The notes below the pieces were generated by a model, which saw only the letters and a program-made list of their open reading frames with translations, was not told where the DNA came from and did not search any database. 64,000 bases of DNA from Neolewinella aquimaris (lineage in GTDB: Bacteria; Bacteroidota; Bacteroidia; Chitinophagales; Saprospiraceae), in the NCBI RefSeq assembly GCF_014197245.1, contig NZ_JACIFF010000002.1, positions 262,106-326,105 of the forward strand, given 5' to 3'. Every line of letters starts with the position of its first letter. The stretch's first letter is position 1. This document shows, one piece after another, positions 54,276 through 62,684 of this stretch. The translations under genes were made by a program, and so were the position numbers.

Positions 54276-56035
54276 TGAGTTGCTTTAAGCTTAAGCGCGT
54301 TAAACTTCAGATTGGGGGCAATGGAGCTGATGCTGTATTCAAACCGTTTCGATATTACAATCCGGTCGTAAGGTGAATACAGAAAAATCATCGGTTGGTT
54401 GGCGTAGATGATTTCCTGAAACCGCCGGTATAGCGTGGCGCGTGCGCTGGTATCCATGGTGATGGCGATCTTGCGAATGAGGCTATCGGCTTCCGGGTTG
54501 TTGAAATTTCCGCGGTTGGTGCCGCTGGGGGGTACAGAAGTTGATGACCAGACCTGAGCAAAGTCGTCGGGGGTAGGCTCGAAGCCCTGTCCGTAAAAGG
54601 TAGCGGAAAAATCTCCCGCATCCAGGCGTGCCATAAGGGCGCGCGGTTCCATCTTGGTCACCTGAATATCGATGCCCACCCTACGGGCACCCTCGGCAAT
54701 CACCAGTGTTACCGCTTCACTCGTCGGCATAGGGTAGGTAAGCAGTTGGAACTGAAATTCTCTTCGTTCCCCCTCAATGGTCCGGTCCAGAATGCCGTTG
54801 CCGTTGGAATCCGACCAGCCTGCTTCCCGCAGGAGGCGTGCTGCCCTCTCGAGATCGTAGGGGATGCTGGGTAGGTCGTTGTTGTAGTAAGACTTGGCGG
54901 GCAGTACGGGACCCACGATTCGCTGAGCCAGTCCAGGAAACAGTTGCTCGATGAGCTGATCTACGTTGACGGTATGGGCCAGCGCCCGGCGGGTCAGGGA
55001 GTCGCTGAGCAGCGGATCGTCGCTATTCAGGAGAATGGAAAAATACTTAAAGCCAGGTAGGGCGACAAAGTCGTACAGGGACGTGAGGTACTCGTCGTTC
55101 CGCATCTCCTGAAATATGTCTACCGGCATGTCGATCGCTACATCGACCGAATTGTCGCGCAGGGCATTGATCTCGGCGGAATAGTCGGAGATGATTCTGA
55201 AGTTAAGGTATTCGGGGCAGGCGGCGAGCCGATCTTCCTCCCGGTCCTGGGCCCAGTAGTTGTCGCGGCGGCGAAGTCGGAGTCTCTGCCCGGGTTCCCA
55301 GGCCACGAGTGCATAGCCACCGCTGCCGACGATTCGTTCGGGGTCCAGGGCCAAATCGGGGCTATTGAACGCATCGGCGAAGGTCCGTAACCCGGCGTTT
55401 GCTTCGGCCAACTGCTCGGCCAACTGGGGATCGGCGAAATTGCTGAGCGGAATATCGTGGAGGTAGCCTCCGGGGTCATAGGCGTACTCCGGATAGATGT
55501 AGAGATCTGCGATGGCCTGATCTGCGAGGATGTAGGGCCTCTCCGTAACCACCCAGAAGGTGCGCTCGTCCGTTGAATCCACCAGCACGTCCTGTATCAT
55601 ATCGTAATACGGCCGGTAGGGGCCGGCTTCGACGAGCGGGTTCAGCAGGGCCTTAAGACTAAAGATGACGTCGCGGGCAGTTACGTCCGTACCGTTGGGC
55701 CAGGCAGCCAGCGAGTCGATGGTGTAGCGGTACGTAATGGTGCCATCGGCTCCTTGGGTCACAATGGGCGTTGAAGCTAGGAGGGGAACCAGTTCAAAGG
55801 TTTCCGGGTCGCGTTCGTTGAGGGTTTGAAAGATGTGCTCGTAAACGTAGCGCGATACATTCTGAACGGACAGGATAGGATTAAGCCCGACGGGTTCGGC
55901 CCGCATCGAGATCGTAACCTCGTTATCGCTGCTACCGGCTTCCTGGCCTCCATTCACCCTGTCTGACCCGCCGCCCTCCGCGCAGGAAAGCAAACCGCCC
56001 AGAAAAGCGGTCAGGATCAGTAGATGAAATTTCAT
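54272..56035 (-). CDS. peptide/oligopeptide ABC-type substrate-binding lipoprotein (SBP_bac_5)
   Basis: 587 residues. The lipobox GLLSC (Cys about 18) follows a short signal. The SBP family 5 pattern is clear: EVTISMRAEPVGLNPIL, YEHIFQTLNERDPETFEL, WPNGTDVTARDVIFSLKALL, SGGYALVAWEPGQRLRL, LTRRALAHTVNVDQLIEQLFPG and FSATFYGQGFEPTPDDF. It should bind peptides or similar solutes in the periplasm. No permease or ATPase gene is adjacent, so either it serves a transporter elsewhere or has another job. It is the first gene of a two-gene unit with the TonB-C protein, overlapping by 4 bp. Confidence 0.9.
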   Translation of the reverse strand: MKFHLLILTAFLGGLLSCAEGGGSDRVNGGQEAGSSDNEVTISMRAEPVGLNPILSVQNVSRYVYEHIFQTLNERDPETFELVPLLASTPIVTQGADGTITYRYTIDSLAAWPNGTDVTARDVIFSLKALLNPLVEAGPYRPYYDMIQDVLVDSTDERTFWVVTERPYILADQAIADLYIYPEYAYDPGGYLHDIPLSNFADPQLAEQLAEANAGLRTFADAFNSPDLALDPERIVGSGGYALVAWEPGQRLRLRRRDNYWAQDREEDRLAACPEYLNFRIISDYSAEINALRDNSVDVAIDMPVDIFQEMRNDEYLTSLYDFVALPGFKYFSILLNSDDPLLSDSLTRRALAHTVNVDQLIEQLFPGLAQRIVGPVLPAKSYYNNDLPSIPYDLERAARLLREAGWSDSNGNGILDRTIEGERREFQFQLLTYPMPTSEAVTLVIAEGARRVGIDIQVTKMEPRALMARLDAGDFSATFYGQGFEPTPDDFAQVWSSTSVPPSGTNRGNFNNPEADSLIRKIAITMDTSARATLYRRFQEIIYANQPMIFLYSPYDRIVISKRFEYSISSIAPNLKFNALKLKATQ

Positions 56036-56071
56036 GAGGCTGTGATGTCTAACAAGAATAGCTCCTTGTTG

Positions 56072-56079
56072 CGAAGGTA
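56072..56079 (-). promoter_or_regulatory. -7-like element TACCTTCG
   Basis: TAnnTTCG variant on the minus strand, 36 bp before the binding-protein ATG at 56035. Confidence 0.4.
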
Positions 56080-56199
56080 TCTCTTTTCTGCGTATGCTGC
56101 CGGCTGGCCGGCCCCCAATTAGACTGTTCCATGTACTATATATGTGTTAAAACAAATTTAGCACGTAGCTTCCGGAAAGCGGGCCGCCCAGTCCGGAGA

Positions 56200-57750
56200 T
56201 CACTGCGCCTCCGTCGTCTTTTCATGCCCGTTGGAAGCAGTAGCATCCAGGGACGGGGGAGGAGTTTCCTCAACCAGGCCCTTCGGCAACTTCATCCCGC
56301 TCTGCTGGAGGAAATCGCTAAGCTGGGGAACCATACCGTAGAGTCCCTGAACGAAATTGCCGACACCCCGACCGTTACCACTGTCGTACACGACGACTTT
56401 GTCGATGTCGACATCCTTGATCGCTTCGGTTTGAATTCTGGTCAACTCGGCCAGTTTGTCGAGCATCAGGTAGTTGATGGCGCTTTCGGGATTGCCGCCC
56501 GCAGCAGTGACGAGCTTTTGGAATCCGTCGGCCTGCTTACGCAGCAGTTCTTCTATGCCCTGCGCTTCGGCCTGATAGCGGAGGAGTACTGCGTCAGCCT
56601 CTCCACGGGCAATCTCGCGACGTTTCTCGGCTTCGGCCTGAGCGGCGATGATGGCCATTTGCTTTTCGATGTCGGCCAGCACCACCTGTTCGGCTTCCAT
56701 ACGGGCCTTCTCGGTGGCGGCACGGGCCACTTCCGCGCCACGTTCGGCCTTGTACGCTTCCTCGCGGGCGTTGGCTTCGGCGACCTTGCGGGCTGCTTCG
56801 GCACGGCGACGGGCTTCGGCCATGGCGACATCGCGGGCGGCATTGCTTTCGGCAATCTTAATCTCCGAGGTGTTCTTTCCTTCCGTTGCCTCGGCGCGGG
56901 CGGCGGCTTCTCCGATCTGGGCGGTACTTTCGGCTTCCGACACCTTAATGCGGCGTTCCCGCTGGGCCTCAGCTTCGCCGATCTCTGCGCGGCTATTCGC
57001 GGCGGCTACCTGAATACGTTGCGACTGAAGTGCGGCCGCTTCACCGATTTCGGCCCGGCTGTTCGCGTCGGCGACTTTAGAACGCTGGTCCTGCTGCGCT
57101 TCCGCTTCCCCGATGCTACCGGTACGGAGCTCATTCGCGACCTTGATCTTGGCGTCGTTGATGGCCTTAGCCGCGGCTTCCTGACCGAGTGCCTTGATGT
57201 AGCCCGACTCGTCCTGAATATCGGTTACGTTGACGTTGATCAGCTCCAGTCCGATCTTGTGGAGTTCCTCTCCTACGTTTCGGTATACGCTCTCGACGAA
57301 CTTGTCGCGGTCGATGTTGAGTTCCTCAATGTCCATATTCGCAATCACGAGGCGCATCTGTCCCATGATTATATCGTGACTGAGACTTGAGATGCTACTG
57401 CGCTCCAGCGCCAGCAGGCGCTCGGCCGCCGCCAGCATCAGGTGCGGCTTATTGCTGATACCGACGGTAAACTGTGCCGGTACACTGACCCGGATATTCT
57501 GCTTAGACAAGGCATCCTGCAGGTTGACATCAATGGAGAGTGGAGTCAGGTCGAGGTAGCGGTAGTCCTGGATTACGGGCCAGACGAAGGTGCCCCCGCC
57601 CGCATAGCACTTAGCCGAAGCTTCGCTACCGGTACGACCGTACACCACCAATATTTTATCCGAGGGGCACCGTTTGTACCGACTTACCAACCAGAGTAAG
57701 AAGAGAAACAGAACGCCGGCAATCGCGCCGGCCATAATCAGGGGTTCCAT
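56200..57750 (-). CDS. flotillin family protein (SPFH domain)
   Basis: 516 residues. An N-terminal membrane helix (AGAIAGVLFLFLLWLVSRY) is followed by the SPFH/Band 7 domain (about 25-190: PVIQDYRYLDLTPLSIDV, VPAQFTVGISNKPHLMLAAAE, LELINVNVTDIQDESGYI). From about 205 to 420 it is a long Ala/Glu/Arg-rich coiled coil. It contains three near-identical 22-residue repeats of the form xIGEAxAxxxxRxxVxxAxSxA (about 209-274). Flotillins form membrane-associated oligomers that organise lipid domains. It is downstream of an NfeD-like gene, its usual partner, so the pair forms one operon. Confidence 0.92.
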   Translation of the reverse strand: MEPLIMAGAIAGVLFLFLLWLVSRYKRCPSDKILVVYGRTGSEASAKCYAGGGTFVWPVIQDYRYLDLTPLSIDVNLQDALSKQNIRVSVPAQFTVGISNKPHLMLAAAERLLALERSSISSLSHDIIMGQMRLVIANMDIEELNIDRDKFVESVYRNVGEELHKIGLELINVNVTDIQDESGYIKALGQEAAAKAINDAKIKVANELRTGSIGEAEAQQDQRSKVADANSRAEIGEAAALQSQRIQVAAANSRAEIGEAEAQRERRIKVSEAESTAQIGEAAARAEATEGKNTSEIKIAESNAARDVAMAEARRRAEAARKVAEANAREEAYKAERGAEVARAATEKARMEAEQVVLADIEKQMAIIAAQAEAEKRREIARGEADAVLLRYQAEAQGIEELLRKQADGFQKLVTAAGGNPESAINYLMLDKLAELTRIQTEAIKDVDIDKVVVYDSGNGRGVGNFVQGLYGMVPQLSDFLQQSGMKLPKGLVEETPPPSLDATASNGHEKTTEAQ

Positions 57751-57815
57751 GATCGAGGTATTTTAAGGTAAGTAAACAGCAACCCCCAGAATGACGGCAG
57801 GTGCAAGTAATCTTT

Positions 57816-58370
57816 TTAGGTAGCCGTTGGGTCGAGCTTCTCAGTAGGGCTCACTAGTAGAATGCCCTCGGAAGTAAAGTCGTCGACGAACACCGAAACA
57901 CCCGTTGGGATAGATGTACCCGTAGAGCTGCGCGCCCTGAGCTCTCGCATCCCGCCCTTGACGTTTACCGTAACAATGCCCTCGCCCGCATCCGGTATAC
58001 GGAGGTATACCTGACCGGATTGCATCAGGGCATCTTCCGGCGACCAGTTGACATTCTCTTCGTAGCTAAGCAGCCAGTTAACTAAAAAGGATAACAGGTA
58101 GACCGCCACTGCTCCCGCGCCTACGCCCGACACGATGGCAACGACAGGATTGGCACTGGCCAGCAGCAGTAATTTGACTACCCAGGAACCGACGGACAAG
58201 AAGGTGAGCCCCCCCTTCACTATTCCGACCCCTACCCCGCCGTCGGCCTGGGTGCTACTGTCTAGGTCGAAGTCTACGTCAAAATCTAATCCGCCGAGAA
58301 TCCCGACCAGTAGGATAAGAACCAGCAGTCCCCCGGAAATAAGCGAAATGTAGGTGAGTGCAATAATCAT
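57816..58370 (-). CDS. NfeD-like membrane protein (OB-fold), flotillin partner
   Basis: 184 residues. One N-terminal helix (TYISLISGGLLVLILLVGI) is followed by an acidic loop (LDFDVDFDLDSSTQ), two more helices (LTFLSVGSWVVKLLLLAS and VAIVSGVGAGAVAVYLLSFLV) and a soluble C-terminal domain of beta-strand character (SGQVYLRIPDAGEGIVTVNVKGGMRELRA, in parts). This matches the YuaF/NfeD type that accompanies flotillins. It lies 65 bp upstream of the flotillin gene on the same strand. The role, probably aiding flotillin assembly, is known only in outline. Confidence 0.8.
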   Translation of the reverse strand: MIIALTYISLISGGLLVLILLVGILGGLDFDVDFDLDSSTQADGGVGVGIVKGGLTFLSVGSWVVKLLLLASANPVVAIVSGVGAGAVAVYLLSFLVNWLLSYEENVNWSPEDALMQSGQVYLRIPDAGEGIVTVNVKGGMRELRARSSTGTSIPTGVSVFVDDFTSEGILLVSPTEKLDPTAT

Positions 58371-58481
58371 CGGCCGGTGGCTTTAATACTTTATTAACGT
58401 TCGGCACCCCCGGTTGCGTTGCAACGTAAATTCGGCATTGGTCTATGTAATGCGGTCGCTTGTCGATACCCTGTATACGTA

Positions 58482-58517
58482 CATTGCCCGATTGCAGGAA
58501 TGTGCAACCGGGCAATG
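58482..58517 (-). terminator. long hairpin downstream of the ThuA gene
   Basis: 9-bp outer stem CATTGCCCG/CGGGCAATG and 5-bp inner stem TTGCA/TGCAA separated by one A-C mismatch, loop GGAATG. It begins 25 bp after the ThuA stop. No T run follows, so it may act as an mRNA end stabiliser or Rho-assisted terminator. Confidence 0.5.
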
Positions 58518-58542
58518 CGATACCTCCCACCCCCGCAGCCAG

Positions 58543-59334
58543 CTACCTGCTGGCTAAGTCCGCGAACTTTACGCGTTTGTTGTTGCCAAATAGATAGTCC
58601 AGGGCACCGGAGATGTGACTAACGAATTCAGGCTCGGAATAAGACGCATCGGTGTGTCCCAGTCCCGTATAGAACATCCGACCGTTGCCGATCGGCTTGT
58701 ACCACGCGATGGGATGGTCGGCTCCGTTCTTGCCGCCCTCATAGCTAGACTCGTCAAGACGCAAGAGCGTGGTAAAGTCGTCCTGAATCGATTTATAGTT
58801 GTACCACTCGTCCTTGCGCACCCATTCGTCGCCAAGAAAGGCAGTAGAGGGGTGGTTGTGGTCTTCCACCACGATGGTGGCCTGCGGTTGTCCCTTCGGA
58901 TGGCTGAGGAAGTACGCCCCGACCAGTTTATTGTACCACGGCCAGTCGTACTCCGTGTCCGCCGCGGCGTGTATTCCCATCCAGTTGCCGCCGGCCTCCA
59001 TGAATTGCTCCAGCGCGCGTTGTTGTTCCTCATTGAGGATATCACCCGTCGTGCTGAGGAAAACGACCACATTGAATTTACTTAACCCTTCCTGATTGAA
59101 AACCTCGGCAGCGTCTTCGGTAAATTCGACGGCAAACTGCTTTTCCGCCGCAAGCTTGCGGAACATTTCCTGACCGGCTTCAATGGAAGCGTGCCGAAAA
59201 CCGGCGGTCTTAGAGAACACAAGTACGCTTCTGTTTTCCGTACCACCACTACAACCGCACGCCAGGAACAGGATGACTGCAACGATGAATAGGACCGCTG
59301 CTGGCTGAAGGGGGGTAGGAGAATTATTCGTCAT
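58543..59334 (-). CDS. ThuA domain-containing lipoprotein
   Basis: 263 residues from the ATG at 59334; a frame extending to 59418 lacks a sensible start. The signal ends in a lipobox-like LACGC. The ThuA glutamine-amidotransferase-like fold shows VLVFSKTAGFRHASIEAGQE, YNVVVFLSTTGDIL-like strand (FNVVVFLSTTGDI), GGNWMGIHAAADTEYDWPWY, and HPIAWYKPIGNGRMFYTGLGHTDASY. ThuA proteins act in disaccharide use in rhizobia, while many in Bacteroidota are exported with unknown substrates. It stands alone between hairpins. Confidence 0.88.
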   Translation of the reverse strand: MTNNSPTPLQPAAVLFIVAVILFLACGCSGGTENRSVLVFSKTAGFRHASIEAGQEMFRKLAAEKQFAVEFTEDAAEVFNQEGLSKFNVVVFLSTTGDILNEEQQRALEQFMEAGGNWMGIHAAADTEYDWPWYNKLVGAYFLSHPKGQPQATIVVEDHNHPSTAFLGDEWVRKDEWYNYKSIQDDFTTLLRLDESSYEGGKNGADHPIAWYKPIGNGRMFYTGLGHTDASYSEPEFVSHISGALDYLFGNNKRVKFADLASR

Positions 59335-59503
59335 GGTGTAATACTGTTTCTCTCTAGAGCAAGAACATGGAAAACTAAGCCGTGGTTCTGCATCAAATTT
59401 TACTCGGCGCCCCTTCATCCAATCAATTGCTTGAATGACGAGGCAATTGCAAACTAATCTTCTAAATTGGATGCTTGAGACGCCAAGCTAGCAAAAAACA
59501 AAA

Positions 59504-59535
59504 AGGGGCGTTGTGCAAATTTGCACAACGCCCCT
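59504..59535. terminator. perfect 32-bp palindrome, bidirectional terminator
   Basis: 16-bp arms AGGGGCGTTGTGCAAA and TTTGCACAACGCCCCT with no spacer. The minus strand continues with TTTTTGTTTTTTG, so it should end the RlpA/SPOR transcript, whose stop is 27 bp away. Confidence 0.75.
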
Positions 59536-59561
59536 AATAATTTTCAGAAAAATGCTGGTCG

Positions 59562-60563
59562 CTACATTTTTGCTACAATACCAGCAATGTTAAATTTATT
59601 TTCGATCTCCTTCGCCGCAGTCTGCGCTTCGTTGACGTTGGCGAAACGGCCGGAATACACGCGGTTGATGACCTGTCCGTCCGCTTTGGTAATGGGTTGG
59701 TAGAAGGCATCCGTGAGTCCTTGCTCCTTCAATTCATCCACGCGACGTTGGGCATAGGCCTGGTTGTTGTAAGCCCCTAACTGAACTGCGTAGGCCCCCT
59801 CGGCAACCGTAGCACTCAGTACGGTCAGAGCAGTTCCACCCCGGGCCTCCTGCCTACCGGGAACGGTGGGTGAGGGTGGCGTAACTGACGCGACCTCGGA
59901 GGGGGAGGAGTTAGGATAGCGATTAAACGTAGCAGGGGTAGGCGCTACTTCGCGGTTCATGACGCTAGACGTGGCCGGATTAGCGACGGGCTTCTCAACC
60001 TGCTGCCGGGGCGGAGCTACTACTCCACTGGCTGCTTTGTCGTCAGCCGAGGCCAGAACCGGGGTTTGGCTGTAGGTAGAAGGGGTATAGGTCACCGCGT
60101 CGGTTGGCGGCAGGGGATTCCAGTTGCTAAACCCGCTGCGCTCCAGGCTAACTGGGGCTGACGAACCGATTCCAAGCTTATCCGCGGCAACCTGGCTGAG
60201 GGTTACTAGGCACTGGTCACACTCGCGACCCTTGTCCGTTACGCGTACTACGACACTACGGCCGTTTTCTACATTCGTCACCCGGAGTAACGTACCGAGG
60301 GGAAGTACGGCATGGCTGGTAGTCATCTCGTCCGGCGAGTACGTCTCACCGTAAGCCGTAGGCATTCCCTGGGCATCCGGCGTGTATACACCCGCGAGTC
60401 CCGTTTGACGTTCGGCGTAGGCCCTTTCATAGGTCTGTACGTCGTGCTGTACCTCTTTGGGGTGGGGTGCAGGGGTAGGTTTATCCTTGTTCCACTCAAA
60501 GCTTTGGGCGCCTAATGCCGCCGTAGCCGTGACCAGAATTCCGAGAGAGAGTAAGCGTTTCAT
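59562..60563 (-). CDS. RlpA-like double-psi beta-barrel protein with C-terminal SPOR domain
   Basis: 333 residues with a signal peptide (ends AALGA, about 19). The DPBB domain (about 57-140) has GLAGVYTPDAQGMPTAYGE, SHAVLPLGTLLRVTNVENG, and VVVRVTDKGRECDQCLVTLS, in which the Asp of VxDKG takes the place of the catalytic Asp of RlpA lytic transglycosylases. A CxxC pair is unusual there. A Pro/Ser/Thr-rich linker (about 160-250) leads to a SPOR domain (about 258-333, YAVQLGAYNNQAYAQRRVDEL, NRVYSGRFANVNEAQ), which binds denuded septal peptidoglycan. It is likely a cell-wall or division-site protein. Confidence 0.88.
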   Translation of the reverse strand: MKRLLSLGILVTATAALGAQSFEWNKDKPTPAPHPKEVQHDVQTYERAYAERQTGLAGVYTPDAQGMPTAYGETYSPDEMTTSHAVLPLGTLLRVTNVENGRSVVVRVTDKGRECDQCLVTLSQVAADKLGIGSSAPVSLERSGFSNWNPLPPTDAVTYTPSTYSQTPVLASADDKAASGVVAPPRQQVEKPVANPATSSVMNREVAPTPATFNRYPNSSPSEVASVTPPSPTVPGRQEARGGTALTVLSATVAEGAYAVQLGAYNNQAYAQRRVDELKEQGLTDAFYQPITKADGQVINRVYSGRFANVNEAQTAAKEIENKFNIAGIVAKM

Positions 60564-60759
60564 TTATAGTGTAGGATTAAGGTTGGCTGTGGTGGCCAGG
60601 GCCGATCCGCACAACCGGGTAAATACCCTGGGGAGGCAAACAACGCCCGATCAGGTCAATTCATTGGCTATCCAAGGAATTATCGTCTGACGGGGTAACA
60701 AGGTAACGGCTCAGACAGGAATTTGCTCGCTCCTTACCACAATTTGGTGGAAATTTAAC

Positions 60760-61404
60760 TTATTGGATGGCCTCACTGTCGGTTCGCCACCGCCGCACTT
60801 CCCGCCAGGCGTAGGCTTCGTCTTCCCACCGCAGCAGCTCGGTCGCGTTGGGCCCCTTATAGTTCAGGAACCACGTCTCGATGATCCGTTTGGCGGCATC
60901 GTTGCCGAGGGAGAAGTCGAGAAAGTTGTCCGCCCGAAACACCTGCGCAGTGCTGTCGGCGGGCACGGCAATGATCTTGGTGTCGATCTCGCCGCGGTCG
61001 CGAAGCAGCAGGGTTGCGATCGGGTACACGCGCAACTGAGTGCCCACCGGCACCCCCTCGCCAATCACGAGAACGTCGAGCGCGTCGCCGTCCCCCCCAC
61101 GGGCTTTTTCGACCAGGGTGGAGGGAATGAAGCCATAATTTCCGGGGTAAGGCAAGAAGTTGATGACCCGCTGTGAGCCGTCGGGAAGGGTATCGTTAAG
61201 GTAGCCGGCACCCCGGTGGTACTCGATCTTGTGGTTGGTCCCGGCGGGGATTTCGACGATGACGTTGAGTGCGTCGCCGTCGATACTAGCAATCAAATAG
61301 GGGTCGCTGGCCTCCGCCGTGTCCTCCGTAGCAAGCGGTTCCGCGGGGGACGTTTCGCAGGCCGTCAGCAGGAGGAAAAGGAGGGCAGCTGAATAAACTC
61401 TCAT
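60760..61404 (-). CDS. inorganic pyrophosphatase (family I), predicted lipoprotein
   Basis: 214 residues from the ATG at 61404, the choice that gives a clear signal peptide and lipobox (LLLTAC, Cys about 15). A frame to 61473 would lose the promoter element between. Family I pyrophosphatase motifs are present: VEIPAGTNHKIEYH, LPYPGNYGFIPST, and GGDGDALDVLVIGE (the metal-binding D-x-D-x-x-D, with Ala for Pro). It splits pyrophosphate to phosphate with Mg2+. Export is unusual because family I enzymes work in the cytoplasm. It might recover phosphate in the periplasm. Confidence 0.85.
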   Translation of the reverse strand: MRVYSAALLFLLLTACETSPAEPLATEDTAEASDPYLIASIDGDALNVIVEIPAGTNHKIEYHRGAGYLNDTLPDGSQRVINFLPYPGNYGFIPSTLVEKARGGDGDALDVLVIGEGVPVGTQLRVYPIATLLLRDRGEIDTKIIAVPADSTAQVFRADNFLDFSLGNDAAKRIIETWFLNYKGPNATELLRWEDEAYAWREVRRWRTDSEAIQ

Positions 61405-61427
61405 GAAGGGGCAAGTTTTTAACAACA

Positions 61428-61435
61428 CGAAGGTA
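61428..61435 (-). promoter_or_regulatory. -7-like element TACCTTCG
   Basis: TAnnTTCG variant on the minus strand, 23 bp before the pyrophosphatase ATG at 61404; supports that start. Confidence 0.4.
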
Positions 61436-61453
61436 GTACGGAATCGGTGCCGG

Positions 61454-62644
61454 CTATACCTCAAAATATCCAAGGGTACCCCCTACCCAACTCTTTCCCT
61501 TGTTGTACCTGACGCCGATCATCTCCCCCTTGGACAGCCTCACCAAATTGTTGACCAGCGTAGGACGATCGTCGCCCGGCAACCAGAGATACATCATGCG
61601 CAGTTCTACCCGCGCCAACTCGTCCGGCGTACGCACGATGGGGACGTAGTAGACCTTTTTCTGCAGGATGAAGTGCTCGGGCTGGTCCAGCCCCCGCAGG
61701 TCCGCTTCGGTCGGGTGAAGGTTCACGCCCATCCCCGCGAAACTATAGAGGGGTTTGAGCACGTAGTCCGAGAGGTTGGCCGGAAAGTGATCGAGCTCTG
61801 AGACAAACCTGGTTTCGGGAACGTAGGGACTATCCATAAAGGGCAGGCTGTACTTACTGATCAGGAAAAACCAGTTGGGGTGACCGGCCCACTCCACTTC
61901 CGCTACCTCGATCAGGTTGAATTTGCGTTTGAGGTCAGTGCGGGCCTTCAGCTCGTCGAAGATCACTCGATTGTAAATCCGATGGACCTGGGTGCGCTTC
62001 CCGTCCCGGTCGTAGTATAGTTTACCGTCTTCCAGGTCGACTTCGCTGATGCACACTTCCTGAATGCCGAGTTCGGCACAGGCCACGACCAGGTCGATCC
62101 GGGTGGTTTGCCCCTTCGGGTCGACCTCCAACAGGATAACGTTCTCCGGTGCATGCCCCCCCAGGATCGCCTGCCGCAGGGTGTCCAGGTATTCTTCGGG
62201 CGAGGAGCCGTCAAAGCGGGCCGAAAAACCGTCGGGCACGGTGAAAAATCGGCGGAAACTCCGGTCGAGCAAATGCTGAAAGTGGTACAGGGAGGGGAAG
62301 CCCTGGGCCTCCACCAACTGGGGTACGATGGTGCCGTCGGCCGCCTGGCATACCCCGAAGTCGAGCTGCAAAAACAGCGGCCGCTCGGTCTGGTTCGGCA
62401 CGAATTCTCCGGGGGGAATTGCAGCGGCGGCCCGTTCGGCGTACCCAGGGTCCGCGATCACGTCCAGTACGTCTTCACAGGCGGAGAACACCCGCTCGCG
62501 GAAGTCCCGCGGAAAGAATACGGGCGTTTCCGCCACGTGGAATTTAGGGTCGTGGTTGTACTGTCCGCCCAGCCAGGAAATCATGGCCTGGTAGGCTTCG
62601 TTCGTAAAGGAGTCGTTGTACTGTTGGCGTAAGGCGGGTATCAT
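61454..62644 (-). CDS. ATP-grasp-like hypothetical protein
   Basis: 396 residues from the ATG at 62644; further upstream codons are less likely. No signal or membrane segment. Segments such as RPLFLQLDFGVCQAADG, PQLVEAQGFPSLYHFQ, and especially DYVLKPLYSFAGMGVNL (about 305-321) with HFILQKKVYYVPIV resemble the nucleotide-binding parts of circularly permuted ATP-grasp enzymes such as glutathionylspermidine synthase. The C terminus VGGTLGYFEV is family-like. It would join an amine to a carboxylate, but partner substrates are unknown. Assignment is by pattern only. Confidence 0.55.
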   Translation of the reverse strand: MIPALRQQYNDSFTNEAYQAMISWLGGQYNHDPKFHVAETPVFFPRDFRERVFSACEDVLDVIADPGYAERAAAAIPPGEFVPNQTERPLFLQLDFGVCQAADGTIVPQLVEAQGFPSLYHFQHLLDRSFRRFFTVPDGFSARFDGSSPEEYLDTLRQAILGGHAPENVILLEVDPKGQTTRIDLVVACAELGIQEVCISEVDLEDGKLYYDRDGKRTQVHRIYNRVIFDELKARTDLKRKFNLIEVAEVEWAGHPNWFFLISKYSLPFMDSPYVPETRFVSELDHFPANLSDYVLKPLYSFAGMGVNLHPTEADLRGLDQPEHFILQKKVYYVPIVRTPDELARVELRMMYLWLPGDDRPTLVNNLVRLSKGEMIGVRYNKGKSWVGGTLGYFEV

Positions 62645-62684
62645 AGGTAACGTTAACCGGAGGTACCCGGACTTGTTTGTTACC

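Noticed and set aside
56131-57390. 419-residue open frame on the plus strand
   Set aside because: It is the antisense shadow of the flotillin coiled coil; its Gly/Phe/Leu-rich pattern follows from the repeated Ala-Glu-Arg codons, and it lacks a promoter or family features.
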